Shown here in pieces: positions 1 through 7,031 of a stretch of DNA of 32,321 nt. The stretch's first letter is position 1. Each line of letters begins with the position of its first letter. The stretch is taken from positions 1-32,321 of the forward strand of contig DATFFH010000006.1 in assembly GCA_035250245.1 (NCBI GenBank). The letters are read 5' to 3'. Origin of the DNA: Luteimonas_C sp035250245 (GTDB lineage: Bacteria; Pseudomonadota; Gammaproteobacteria; Xanthomonadales; Xanthomonadaceae). A program made the position numbers and the translations under genes. The notes under the pieces were generated by a model that was given only the letters and a program-made list of their open reading frames with translations, searched no databases and was not told the DNA's origin.

Positions 1-30
1 GCGGCTAAAGCCGCTCCTACGAAAAGCCGG
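1..30. repeat. Partial REP-like hairpin repeat (family 1), cut by the window edge
   Basis: The first bases, GCGGCTAAAGCCGCTCCTAC, match the right arm of the family-1 hairpins found at 5751-5842 and 31246-31333. The left arm lies outside the window. Confidence 0.8.
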
Positions 31-68
31 AGCAGCGGAGCAAGTCCCGTTTTACGTGAATCAAAGCC

Positions 69-443
69 ATGCAGCTGAACCTGGAACGGCCCGATTACGA
101 ATACAGCCTGCGCGGCGCGGACGGCGTTTTCGCGCTGGTCAACGAGCGCAAATTGACGCGAAGCTTCGTGGTCGCTCCGGACAAATTGGTCGAAGATTGG
201 CCGGTGAACGACGTGAACGCGATGACGCCGGCCGATTTGGAGCCGCTGTTCGCACTGAACCCCGAATTGGTGGTGCTGGGCGCCGGCGCCGTGCAGGCCT
301 TTCCTTCGCCCGAAACCCTGGCGGCCTGCCTCAGCCGCGGCATCGGCCTGGAAACCATGACCAATGCCGCCGCGGCGCGCACATTCAATGTGCTGGCGGC
401 GGAAGGACGGCGAGTCGTCGCGGGCTTCATCCTGGCGAGCTGA
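69..443 (+). CDS. Mth938-like domain protein (DUF498/COG3737)
   Basis: This 124-aa protein matches the small Mth938/NDUFAF3-like fold family in length and pattern. It has a tyrosine-rich N-terminus (PDYEYSLRGADG), a central segment (LVEDWPVNDVNAM), then the hallmark stretch PELVVLGAGAVQAFPS and a C-terminal LAAEGRRVVAGFIL. Bacterial members are soluble and biochemically uncharacterised; the mitochondrial relative NDUFAF3 is a complex I assembly factor, which does not by itself assign a bacterial role. The ATG at 69 gives the full family length; a longer overlapping frame starting at 56 is a shadow. The gene converges on the minus-strand gene ending at 470, with only about 26 bases between them and no obvious terminator hairpin. 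Its promoter probably lies within or upstream of the REP-like repeat at the window edge. Confidence 0.8.
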   Translation: MQLNLERPDYEYSLRGADGVFALVNERKLTRSFVVAPDKLVEDWPVNDVNAMTPADLEPLFALNPELVVLGAGAVQAFPSPETLAACLSRGIGLETMTNAAAARTFNVLAAEGRRVVAGFILAS

Positions 444-469
444 TATTCCTCGCCGCAAGCGGATTCGGC

Positions 470-1774
470 TCAGGATCCGGGCCCTTTCAATACGAAATCG
501 CCGGCTCTCGCATCGGGCGCCAACGTCCATCCCGGCTTCAGCGTCAGCTTCCAGCCCGGCCCTTGCGCAGACCCTGCGCTCTCGGGTGCAGCAACGATCA
601 CCGCCTTCCAATCGCTGCGCATCACCGCGCCGCCCTCCACTTCCAGCGTGCCCCAGTCGTCGGTGACGCGCATGGTGGGGTACACGGTGCCCACGCCGTC
701 GAGCGGCTGCAGATTGCTCGGATTGAACTGGACGCTCATGTGGATCAGATCGAGCTTGAGCACCGGACCTTCGACGAAACGCGCGCGGTTGCGCGCCAAT
801 TGCTCCAGCCGTTTCTGTTCACGCGCCGTTTCCGACACCCTCAATGCGGCGCCGTCGTAACGGGCCGCGGCTGCGGCAAGCGCCGAATCGCCGGCCGCGA
901 CTTCGATGCGGGCCGCATCGCGCAAGCGGGTGCCGAGGTCGATCTGCATTCCGGCTAGGCGCTTGCGCCAACCTGGCGCGAAATCGTCGAGCAGCATGCC
1001 GTACGCAGGCCCCGTCGCATAAGCGAAGGAGCGGACGAAACTCGGGTCGTCGACGTGCGACTGCAGATCGTCCAGCGCCGTCTGCAACTGCGCCTGTGCC
1101 GTCGCATTGCCGGCCATCACACCGGTGTATTCGGCCAGGCCTTCGTTGGTTTCCAGCGCCGCTTCGTCCGCGCGCGCTTCGGGGAAACGGCGATAGCGTT
1201 CGGCGCGGAACGTCAATGCGTCGGCCGCCGCGGCGCGTTTGGCGGCACGATCCCCCGCCTGCAGCGCTTTGGCCAGCGCACGCCATTCCAACTGCAGTGT
1301 GTAGCGCCCTTCGAGCGAATCCAGATGCGGGTTGTCGCCGCCTTTCGCGCTCGCGATCGGCAGAGACGGCTGCAAACGATGGAACAGTTCGTGCGCGATC
1401 AGCGTGCTGCGCGTGCCGTCGTCCTTCGGCAACGGCCATAGCATCTGCGTCCAGCGCGTACCGGACCATTCGACGGCGGTGTTGGCCGCGTTCGCTTCGG
1501 GCGGCAGTTCGCCGACGAATACGCCGCCCTGCGCTCGCAACGCGCCTTTCGCGTCGGCTCGCGAAGCGACGATCGCACGCGTCTTCGGATCCACCAGCAT
1601 GATCGGCGCGCACAAGGAGGCGCCCCACAGGCGCCCGCCGTCGGCTTTGCATAGCGACTGCGCCTGAGCGAATACGGCGCGCGCTTCGGCGATCGGGATC
1701 GGCCCTTCTTCCGCATACGCGGGTATCGCCGCGCACATCAGCAACGGGATGAGGCACCAGTTCCGGCTTGCCAT
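470..1774 (-). CDS. Secreted HExxH protein, putative gluzincin-like metallopeptidase
   Basis: I do not recognise a named family for this 434-aa protein. The chosen ATG (1774) follows a clear GGGGAGA Shine-Dalgarno and starts a signal peptide (MASRNWCLIPLLMCAAIPAYA, cleavage near residue 21); an upstream in-frame start at 1900 would run through a hairpin repeat. Residues 128-132 are HELFH within LIAHELFHRLQP, the zinc-binding HExxH signature. Residues 210-215 read NEGLAEY, resembling the third-ligand glutamate motif of gluzincins, here about 80 residues downstream. The C-terminal third is predicted to be beta-rich and has no motif I can place. It lies downstream of nlpD, separated by a hairpin repeat, where enteric bacteria have rpoS. 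Export and the HExxH/NExxAE motifs suggest a periplasmic or extracellular peptidase; the activity is inferred. Confidence 0.75.
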   Translation of the reverse strand: MASRNWCLIPLLMCAAIPAYAEEGPIPIAEARAVFAQAQSLCKADGGRLWGASLCAPIMLVDPKTRAIVASRADAKGALRAQGGVFVGELPPEANAANTAVEWSGTRWTQMLWPLPKDDGTRSTLIAHELFHRLQPSLPIASAKGGDNPHLDSLEGRYTLQLEWRALAKALQAGDRAAKRAAAADALTFRAERYRRFPEARADEAALETNEGLAEYTGVMAGNATAQAQLQTALDDLQSHVDDPSFVRSFAYATGPAYGMLLDDFAPGWRKRLAGMQIDLGTRLRDAARIEVAAGDSALAAAAARYDGAALRVSETAREQKRLEQLARNRARFVEGPVLKLDLIHMSVQFNPSNLQPLDGVGTVYPTMRVTDDWGTLEVEGGAVMRSDWKAVIVAAPESAGSAQGPGWKLTLKPGWTLAPDARAGDFVLKGPGS

Positions 1775-1857
1775 GCTTGATCTCCCCAGATCGATATCCG
1801 GATGCTCGCGCGGGACCCGGCGGAAACCGCAGTGCCATTGGTTGGGCTCAGGGGCTC

Positions 1858-1938
1858 TTTGTGGGAGCGGCTTCAGCCGCGAGCTCTTTCCGCCCTTCAT
1901 CTGATGGAAGAGCTCGCGGCTGAAGCCGCTCCTACAAA
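1858..1938. repeat. REP-like hairpin repeat, family 1
   Basis: Inverted arms 1858-1888 and 1908-1938 (31 bases, one mismatch) carry the family core GTGGGAGCGGCTTCAGCCGC around a 19-base loop. It lies between nlpD and the downstream HExxH gene and could end or attenuate the nlpD transcript. Confidence 0.9.
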
Positions 1939-1948
1939 AAGCCGAAGC

Positions 1949-2701
1949 CTAGCGTTGCGGCAAGTAAGACAGCGGATCCAGCGGCTTGCCGTTGTAGCGG
2001 ATCTCGAAGTGCAGCATGTCTCGCGCCGCGCCGCTGCGGCCCATTTCCGCGATCTGCTGGCCGGATTTAACGATCTGGCCTTCGTTGACCAAGCGCGAAC
2101 GGTTATGGCCGTAGGCCGAGAGCCATTGCTCGTTGTGCTTGACGATGATCAGTTCGCCGTAGCCGACCAGGCCCGAGCCGGAATACACCACCACCCCATC
2201 GGCCGCGGCGCGCACGGGCTGGCCGCCGGAACCGGCGATGTCGATCCCTTGCTTGGTGGGATCGCCGTTCACGTAGCGGCCGATCATCTGGCCCTGGGTC
2301 GGCCAGCGCCAATCGATCGGACTGGACGCGGGTGCCGTTACGACCGGCGCCGGGGGCGTCGGACGCGGCGGCGCCGATCCGCTCGGACGCGGGGATGCCG
2401 GCCGTGCAGCTACCGGCGCGGAACCGCGGCCGGGATACAAGCGCAGCCTTTGCCCGGGATAGATCGTGTATGGCGGCGGAACTCCATTCCACATCGCCAG
2501 GTCGAGCGCGCTGATGCCGTTCTCGGTGGCGATCCGGTACAGCGTCTGTCCGCGCTGCACGACCACGGTCGATCCGTACTTGGGCGTGGACACGCGCACC
2601 GGACCGCGCCCGCCGCCTTCGCGCACGACGTGGCTGCTCGCACAGGCCACGAGCAAAGCCAAAAAAGCCATGCAGACAAAGATGCGGAAAATCGCCTTCA
2701 T
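1949..2701 (-). CDS. nlpD: NlpD-like murein hydrolase activator lipoprotein (LysM + degenerate M23)
   Basis: This 250-aa lipoprotein has a hydrophobic leader ending in a lipobox, LVAC, with the acylated cysteine at residue 20. A LysM peptidoglycan-binding domain lies at about 45-92 (VQRGQTLYRIATENG to IYPGQRLRLYPG), then a Pro/Ala-rich linker at about 97-125. The C-terminal LytM/M23 domain at about 150-247 contains GIDIAGSGGQPVRAAADG, LSAYGHN, LHFEIRYNGKPLDPL and the terminal YLPQR, closely resembling enteric NlpD. The zinc-ligand histidine normally before GxD is replaced (TKQGIDIA), so it is expected to activate an amidase (AmiC-type) for septal splitting and not to cut peptidoglycan itself. 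Its ATG overlaps the stop of the yqaA-like gene (ATGA), giving an operon surE-pcm-yqaA-nlpD. Confidence 0.92.
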   Translation of the reverse strand: MKAIFRIFVCMAFLALLVACASSHVVREGGGRGPVRVSTPKYGSTVVVQRGQTLYRIATENGISALDLAMWNGVPPPYTIYPGQRLRLYPGRGSAPVAARPASPRPSGSAPPRPTPPAPVVTAPASSPIDWRWPTQGQMIGRYVNGDPTKQGIDIAGSGGQPVRAAADGVVVYSGSGLVGYGELIIVKHNEQWLSAYGHNRSRLVNEGQIVKSGQQIAEMGRSGAARDMLHFEIRYNGKPLDPLSYLPQR

Positions 2702-3312
2702 CCTGCGTTCGCCCTATAGAGCAGATAGCCGAATGCGAGCACGAGCAGGATTAACGCCACCCATCCGACCGGCTCGATGTAACGGTGCAGCGCCTTCTCG
2801 GCGCGCTCGCCACCCAGGCGGATCGCGCCGGCCAGCAGGTACACACGCTTGCCGCGGCCGACGAACATGCTGGCCATGAACGGCAGCAGCGGCACGCCGA
2901 CGATGCCCGCGGCCCAGGTGAAGAATTTCAGCGGTATGGGCGCGAAACCGGCGATGACCAGTATCCAGAAGGCCTTCCACGGCGAATTCGCGGATACCTC
3001 GCGCAGATAACGCACCTGTTCGTCGATCTTGTCGATCCAGCCCAAAGACGTCAGCAGCGGCTTCACCAATTCATAGGCGAAATGGCCCAACGCATAACCG
3101 ACCAGAGCACCGGCGAGCGAACCGATCAGGCTCAAGGTGGCGAACCAGAAGCCGCGCTTGGGCTGGGCCAGGCACATCGGCGCCAGCATCACTTCGGGCA
3201 TCACCGGAAAGACGATCGCTTCGATGAAGCTCAGGCCGGTCAGCAGCGCAGGCGCACGCGGATGGCGCGCCCAGGTCAAAGCGCGTTGGTAAAGCGGGCC
3301 GAACAGCTTCAT
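2698..3312 (-). CDS. yqaA: YqaA-family (DedA-like) inner-membrane protein
   Basis: This 204-aa multipass protein of the YqaA/DedA-like group has hydrophobic segments around residues 25-45, 55-80, 120-150 and 180-200. Motifs typical of the family are FIEAIVFPVMPEVMLAPM near the N-terminus, GSLAGALVGYALGHFAYE, and the proline-containing FAPIPLKFFTWAAGI segment. DedA-related proteins are linked to membrane lipid flipping and proton-motive-force maintenance; the role of YqaA itself is unproven. The ATG at 3312 was chosen because the frame upstream (to 3387) is the translated hairpin repeat at 3331-3390. It sits between pcm and nlpD on the same strand and overlaps the nlpD start by four bases, so the two are probably translationally coupled. 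Confidence 0.85.
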   Translation of the reverse strand: MKLFGPLYQRALTWARHPRAPALLTGLSFIEAIVFPVMPEVMLAPMCLAQPKRGFWFATLSLIGSLAGALVGYALGHFAYELVKPLLTSLGWIDKIDEQVRYLREVSANSPWKAFWILVIAGFAPIPLKFFTWAAGIVGVPLLPFMASMFVGRGKRVYLLAGAIRLGGERAEKALHRYIEPVGWVALILLVLAFGYLLYRANAG

Positions 3313-3330
3313 GCGCCGATGCCCCGTGCT

Positions 3331-3390
3331 TTTGTGGGAGGGGCTTCGGCCCCGACAGATGGCAGTCGGGGCTGAAGCCCCTCCCACAAA
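3331..3390. repeat. REP-like hairpin repeat, family 1 (GGGGCTTC variant)
   Basis: Inverted arms 3331-3356 and 3365-3390 (26 bases, one mismatch), core TGTGGGAGGGGCTTCGGCCC. It occupies nearly the whole gap between pcm (stop at 3413) and the yqaA-like start (3312). Confidence 0.9.
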
Positions 3391-3412
3391 CTCCCGGTGC
3401 CGCGCGCGGCGC

Positions 3413-4093
3413 TCAATCGACCAGACCCGACAACAATGGAACGAACACCACCGGCGCCAGATCGGTCTGCTCGATGCTGCCGTCTTCGCGCTTGCGCAGC
3501 TTCAACAAGGACTGCGACGAAGCGTTGCCGACCGGCGCCACCAGCGTGCCGCCCGGCGCCAGCTGGTCTTTCAGCGCATCGACCAATGCCGGCGCGCCTG
3601 CGGTGACCACGATCGCATCGAACGGACCTTCCTCCGGCCAACCGATCCGGCCGTCGTCGTGCTTGCTGCGCACGTTCAGGCCCAAGCTGCGGAAGCGCTT
3701 GCGCGCGGTGCGCAGCAATTCGCCGATACGTTCGACGGTATAGACCTCCATGCCCAGCGCGGCCAGGATCGTGGCCTGATAGCCGGAGCCGGTGCCCACT
3801 TCCAGCACTTTCTTCGGCGCGGCATCGTCGAGGATGGCCTCGGTCATCTTCGCCACCACCCAAGGCTGCGAGATGGTCTGGCCATGGCCGATCGGCAGCG
3901 CAGTGTCCTCGTAGGCGCGCGTGGCTAAGGCTTCGTCGACGTACAAATGCCGCGGCACGGTGCGGATCGCATTCAGCACGCGCTCGTCGCGGATACCGTT
4001 GCCGCGCAAGCGTTCGATCAAACGGTCGCGCACGCGTTGCGAAGTCATGCCCATCCCGATCGCCTCGGGCTGCAGGCGCAGGCGTGCGGTCAT
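3413..4093 (-). CDS. pcm: Protein-L-isoaspartate O-methyltransferase
   Basis: This 226-aa cytoplasmic enzyme methylates L-isoaspartyl residues in aged proteins using S-adenosylmethionine. Diagnostic features are the substrate-side motif DTALPIGHGQTISQP (about residues 63-77), the SAM-binding glycine loop VLEVGTGSGYQATILAAL (about 95-112), the acidic EVYTVER after the second strand, and FDAIVVTAGAP followed by LAPGGTLVAPVG. Length fits the family (about 208-225). The ATG at 4093 overlaps the surE TGA (ATGA), the usual surE-pcm coupling in Gammaproteobacteria. A longer frame upstream is just the surE region read in another frame. A second in-frame ATG lies 14 codons on (MGMTSQRVRDRL), so the N-terminus could be slightly shorter. 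Confidence 0.96.
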   Translation of the reverse strand: MTARLRLQPEAIGMGMTSQRVRDRLIERLRGNGIRDERVLNAIRTVPRHLYVDEALATRAYEDTALPIGHGQTISQPWVVAKMTEAILDDAAPKKVLEVGTGSGYQATILAALGMEVYTVERIGELLRTARKRFRSLGLNVRSKHDDGRIGWPEEGPFDAIVVTAGAPALVDALKDQLAPGGTLVAPVGNASSQSLLKLRKREDGSIEQTDLAPVVFVPLLSGLVD

Positions 4094-4881
4094 GCCGACG
4101 ACCCTTCTTTCAGCTCGGCGGCCAGGCTGCCGACCCAGCTGGCGACCTGCTCCAACGCTTGATAGCGGGTCAGGTCGACATGAATGGGCGTGATCGAAAT
4201 ATGGCCGGTGCGGATAGCGTGGAAATCGGTGCCGGGGCCCGCGTCCTGCTCGCGCCCGGCCGGGCCGATCCAAAACAGGCTGCGGCCGCGCGGGTCCTGC
4301 GCGGGCACGCAAGGCTCGGAACGGTGGCGGTTGCCCAGGCGCGTGACTTCGAAACCAGCGACGTCGTCCCAGGCCCGATCGGGCACGTTGACGTTGAGGA
4401 TGGTGTCGGCCGGCAGCGGATCGGCCTTCAGCCGCGCCACGATCTCCACCGCGGCGCGCGCGGCGGTTTCGTAATGGCGTGCATCGTGATCGACCGTGGC
4501 CAGCGATACCGCCACCGCCGGCAGGCCCAGGAAACGGCCTTCCATCGCGGCCGAAACGGTGCCCGAGTAGATGACGTCGTCGCCGAGGTTCGCGGAATTG
4601 TTGATACCGGACACCACGATGTCGGGCTCGTCCTCGTCGCCGAACATCCCGGTCAGCGCCAAGTGGACGCAATCGGTGGGCGTGCCGGCGACGCGCCAGG
4701 TGCGCTCGTCCATCCGGATCACCCGCACCGGCATGTCCAAGGTGAGCGAATTGCTGGCGCCGGAACGGTCGCGGTCGGGTGCGACTACCCTGACTTCGTG
4801 GCCGGCGGCGCGCAGCCCTTCGGCCAAAATCCGGATGCCGGGGGCGTCGACGCCGTCGTCGTTGCTGACTAGAACGCGCAT
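4090..4881 (-). CDS. surE: 5'/3'-nucleotidase SurE
   Basis: This 263-aa survival protein SurE is a divalent-metal nucleoside monophosphatase, also acting on short polyphosphate in characterised members. The N-terminus MRVLVSNDDGVDAPGI holds the metal-binding Asp pair (D8, D9). Further family motifs are APDRDRSGASNSLTL (metal-binding Ser), VSGINNSANLGDDVIYSGTV (conserved Asn) and a proline-rich PDRAW region before the C-terminal dimerisation tail. The ATG at 4881 gives the canonical N-terminus; the upstream frame runs through a hairpin repeat. It is the first gene of surE-pcm-yqaA-nlpD and diverges from the Smr-domain gene, so promoters for both lie in the roughly 275-base gap containing the family-2 hairpin. 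Confidence 0.97.
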   Translation of the reverse strand: MRVLVSNDDGVDAPGIRILAEGLRAAGHEVRVVAPDRDRSGASNSLTLDMPVRVIRMDERTWRVAGTPTDCVHLALTGMFGDEDEPDIVVSGINNSANLGDDVIYSGTVSAAMEGRFLGLPAVAVSLATVDHDARHYETAARAAVEIVARLKADPLPADTILNVNVPDRAWDDVAGFEVTRLGNRHRSEPCVPAQDPRGRSLFWIGPAGREQDAGPGTDFHAIRTGHISITPIHVDLTRYQALEQVASWVGSLAAELKEGSSA

Positions 4882-4958
4882 GGAACTCCTCTGTGGCCGC
4901 CCATGATACCGAATGCGGATTGCAGGCATCCGCGACCTCGGTTCCGGTGCCGGGATCA

Positions 4959-5039
4959 GTAGCCCGGGTGGAGCGAAGCGATACCGGGGAGCACGTCGCG
5001 ACTCATTCCCCGGGTATCGCTTCGCTCCACCCGGGCTAC
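4959..5039. repeat. REP-like hairpin repeat, family 2 (GTAGCCCGGGTGGAGCGAAG)
   Basis: Arms 4959-4985 and 5013-5039 are a perfect 27-base inverted repeat. The same arm sequence recurs at 13623 and 13815. It lies in the divergent gap between surE and the Smr-domain gene. Confidence 0.9.
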
Positions 5040-5155
5040 GGGACAAACGTCATCGGACGCTCGCAACGCGCGGCGGCGCGTTGGGGCGCCCTCGTAGGCG
5101 AATGGCCCAGCGGCGCGGTTGTTTCTTCGCATCGGGCCGCTACATTGTCATTGCG

Positions 5156-5692
5156 ATGGGCAAAAATGACCGCGACCAGGACGATTCCGAACTGTTCCGC
5201 CAGGCGATTGGCCCGGTGCGGGAATTGCCCGCGGCCGCGCCTCCCCCGCAGAAACCCAAGCCCAAGGCCCGCGCCGCGATGGCCGAGCGCGACGAAACCG
5301 AGGCGCTGAGCGAGTTCCGCCGGGCCATGGCCCGCGACGATCTGGAACCGGGCGATGCATTGAGCTACCGCCGCGACGAAATCCCGCCGCGCGTGCTGCA
5401 GCGCCTGCGCCGCGGCCTGTACGCGGCGCAGGACGAGTTGGACTTGCACCACAGCGACGCCCAGGCCGCCGAAAGCCTGCTCCGCGAATTCCTGCTGCAT
5501 GCCCGCGACGCCGGCTACGGCTGCGTCCGCATCATCCACGGCAAAGGCCTGAATTCGGGCAGCGCGGTGCCGGTGCTGAAGAATCTAGTCGACCGCGTGC
5601 TGCGCCAGCGCGCCGACGTGTTGGCCTTCCACTCCGCGCCGCCGGCGCAGGGCGGCACCGGCGCGGTGCTGGTGTTGCTGGCCAAGCGCTGA
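5156..5692 (+). CDS. Smr-domain protein (SmrA/SmrB-like endonuclease family)
   Basis: This 178-aa protein has a charged, proline-rich N-terminus, an amphipathic middle (DETEALSEFRRAM) and a C-terminal Smr domain at about 93-178. Hallmarks are LDLH at 95-98 in DELDLHHSDAQAAE and HGKG at 128-131 in VRIIHGKGLNSG, followed by the VLAFHSAPPAQGGTGAVLV strand. Stand-alone Smr proteins are nucleases; E. coli SmrB cleaves mRNA at collided ribosomes, but this copy cannot be assigned to that role by motif alone. The ATG at 5156 gives the natural family N-terminus; the frame open upstream to 4913 reads through the family-2 hairpin. It stands alone on the plus strand between minus-strand truD and surE. 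No rich Shine-Dalgarno is visible before the ATG. Confidence 0.9.
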   Translation: MGKNDRDQDDSELFRQAIGPVRELPAAAPPPQKPKPKARAAMAERDETEALSEFRRAMARDDLEPGDALSYRRDEIPPRVLQRLRRGLYAAQDELDLHHSDAQAAESLLREFLLHARDAGYGCVRIIHGKGLNSGSAVPVLKNLVDRVLRQRADVLAFHSAPPAQGGTGAVLVLLAKR

Positions 5693-5721
5693 CTTCTGGC
5701 TTCTTCGCTCCCGCTTTGTAG

Positions 5722-5739
5722 AGCGGAGCTTGCTCCGCT
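5722..5739. repeat. Short palindromic REP-like unit
   Basis: AGCGGAGC-TT-GCTCCGCT, a perfect 8-base stem preceded by TTTGTAG, the same flank as the other hairpin arms nearby. It lies just after the Smr gene stop and could act as a weak terminator. Confidence 0.7.
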
Positions 5740-5750
5740 GCTCTCGTTCT

Positions 5751-5842
5751 TGTAGGAGCGGCTTTAGCCGCGAGTTCTTCCTTCAAATCGCAGCTTCGCA
5801 GCAGTTCGAGAGAGAAAGCTCGCGGCTAAAGCCGCTCCCACA
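5751..5842. repeat. REP-like hairpin repeat, family 1
   Basis: Arms 5751-5774 (TGTAGGAGCGGCTTTAGCCG...) and 5819-5842 form a 24-base inverted repeat with one mismatch and a roughly 44-base loop. Confidence 0.88.
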
Positions 5843-5863
5843 AAAGCGGGCACTAGACGGCCG

Positions 5864-5918
5864 AACCGACGTCGCGTAGGCGCCTGCCGGCAGTTCGGAG
5901 CGCAATTCGAGGACGTCG
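5864..5918 (-). repeat. Partial duplication of the truD 3' coding end
   Basis: 55 bases here align without gaps to 6036-6090 inside truD (51 of 55 identical by eye). Read on the minus strand it encodes DVLELRSELPAGAYAT against DVLELRFELPAGTYAT in truD. The fragment is not part of an intact gene and lies between two hairpin repeats. Confidence 0.9.
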
Positions 5919-5924
5919 CTCTTT

Positions 5925-6003
5925 GTAGAGTCGAGCCTTGCTCGACTGCTTTTCGAAACGCAGCGACTCCTGAAAAAAAGCAGTCGAGCAGGCTCGACTC
6001 TAC
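5925..6003. repeat. REP-like hairpin repeat (TAGAGTCGAGC variant) overlapping the truD stop
   Basis: Arms 5925-5953 and 5973-6003 are inverted copies of GTAGAGTCGAGCCTGCTCGA (the left arm has one extra T). The outermost bases of the right arm, read on the minus strand, provide the TAG stop of truD (6000-6002). Confidence 0.9.
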
Positions 6004-7031
6004 GGCCCGGCGGCGATGTCGCCGAGCTCGCGCAAAACCACCGTCGCGTAGGTGCCTGCCGGCAGTTCGAAGCGCAATTCGAGGACGTCGTCCGTCAACC
6101 AGGAAGAGCGCAATTCCTGCGGCCGCAAACGGAGCGCACGACGCTCCTGCTTCAAACCGGCCTTCTCCAACCCGACGCGCAGCGCCAGCGCGGTTTCGTC
6201 CGCCAAGGCCGTTTCTTCCAGAGCGCAAGACGCTTCATTGCTGCGCAACCCGCCCGCGCCCCATAACGGCCCGCTGGGATGGATGTCGAACGCTGCCAGG
6301 CGCGCCGCCAACGCATCGCTCCACGGCTCCGGACCGAATACGCTGCGACTGCCGTCCAGCATCCAGACTTCGCCTTCCAACCCGCGATCCCAGCTGCCGT
6401 CGGCGACGCGAACGGCGAGTACGCGATTGAACAATTCCGAACGCGCCGCCGACAACAGCAACGAACGCTGCTCCCGGCGCACGCGGCGTCCTGCGAACAT
6501 GGCCAGCGCCTCGGCGACGTTGCCGCCGCCGCGGCCGAAGCGCTGTTCGCCGAAATAATTCGGCACGCCGCGCGTTGCGATGGCCTGCAAACGCTGTTCG
6601 GCCGCGTCGCGATCCGCCGCGACATCGCGCAGCGTCAATACGAATCGGTTGCCGGACAATGCGCCACGCGGCAGCTTCTTCGCATGCCGTTCCGACTTCA
6701 ATATGGAAAGCTCGTCCGAACGCAGCCCCGCGATGTCCGGCGCTTCGCGCCCCGGCAGATGCACGCTGAAACGCTGGCGCGTGACCGCATGCCGGTCCTT
6801 CAAGCCGGCATAGCCGACCGCCGCTTCCGGTACGCCGGCCCATTGCGCGATGCGCTTGGCGGCGAAGGCGGTGTTCATGCCGCGCTTCTCGACGGTCAGC
6901 AGCAGATGTTCGCCGCTGCCGCTGGCCTCGAACGCATCGATTTCTTCGACCCGAAAATCTTCGGGCGATGCGCGAAACCGCGCCGACAACGCTGGCGCGC
7001 CGTGGGCGCGCGGCAGTTCCGTTTCGCTCAC
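6000..7031 (-). CDS. truD: tRNA pseudouridine(13) synthase
   Basis: This 343-aa enzyme (E. coli TruD about 349) converts U13 of tRNAGlu to pseudouridine. The catalytic aspartate is D79 in YAGLKDRHAVTRQRFSVH, the TruD signature. Other family segments are FRVEEIDAFEASGSGEHLLL near the N-terminus, LPRGALSGNRFVLTLRD and VPNYFGEQRFGRGGGN. The GTG start at 7031 overlaps the ispF TGA (GTGA), giving coupled ispF-truD translation as in related genomes, and yields MSETELPRAHG. The TAG stop lies in the outer bases of a hairpin repeat, so the natural C-terminus may have been altered slightly; the protein still ends just after the conserved GTYATVVLREL strand. A 55-bp piece of its 3' end is duplicated at 5864-5918. 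Confidence 0.95.
   Translation of the reverse strand: MSETELPRAHGAPALSARFRASPEDFRVEEIDAFEASGSGEHLLLTVEKRGMNTAFAAKRIAQWAGVPEAAVGYAGLKDRHAVTRQRFSVHLPGREAPDIAGLRSDELSILKSERHAKKLPRGALSGNRFVLTLRDVAADRDAAEQRLQAIATRGVPNYFGEQRFGRGGGNVAEALAMFAGRRVRREQRSLLLSAARSELFNRVLAVRVADGSWDRGLEGEVWMLDGSRSVFGPEPWSDALAARLAAFDIHPSGPLWGAGGLRSNEASCALEETALADETALALRVGLEKAGLKQERRALRLRPQELRSSWLTDDVLELRFELPAGTYATVVLRELGDIAAGP

Larger units (their letters stand above)
5693..5999. other. Intergenic repeat block between the Smr gene and truD
   Basis: About 307 bases without a gene. It contains, in order, a short palindrome (5722-5739), a family-1 hairpin (5751-5842), a 55-base copy of truD 3'-end sequence (5864-5918) and a TAGAGTCGAGC hairpin (5925-6003) that runs into truD. 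Smr and truD converge here, so the hairpins may act as transcription terminators or 3'-end stabilisers. Confidence 0.85.

Noticed and set aside
1858..1938. Repeated hairpins considered as CRISPR
   Set aside because: Copies are dispersed singly between genes, are palindromic with long arms, and there are no regular spacers or cas genes.
5764..6228. Minus-strand 154-aa frame running through the repeats into truD
   Set aside because: It is out of frame with truD and reads through hairpin repeats; no start signal or family motif.
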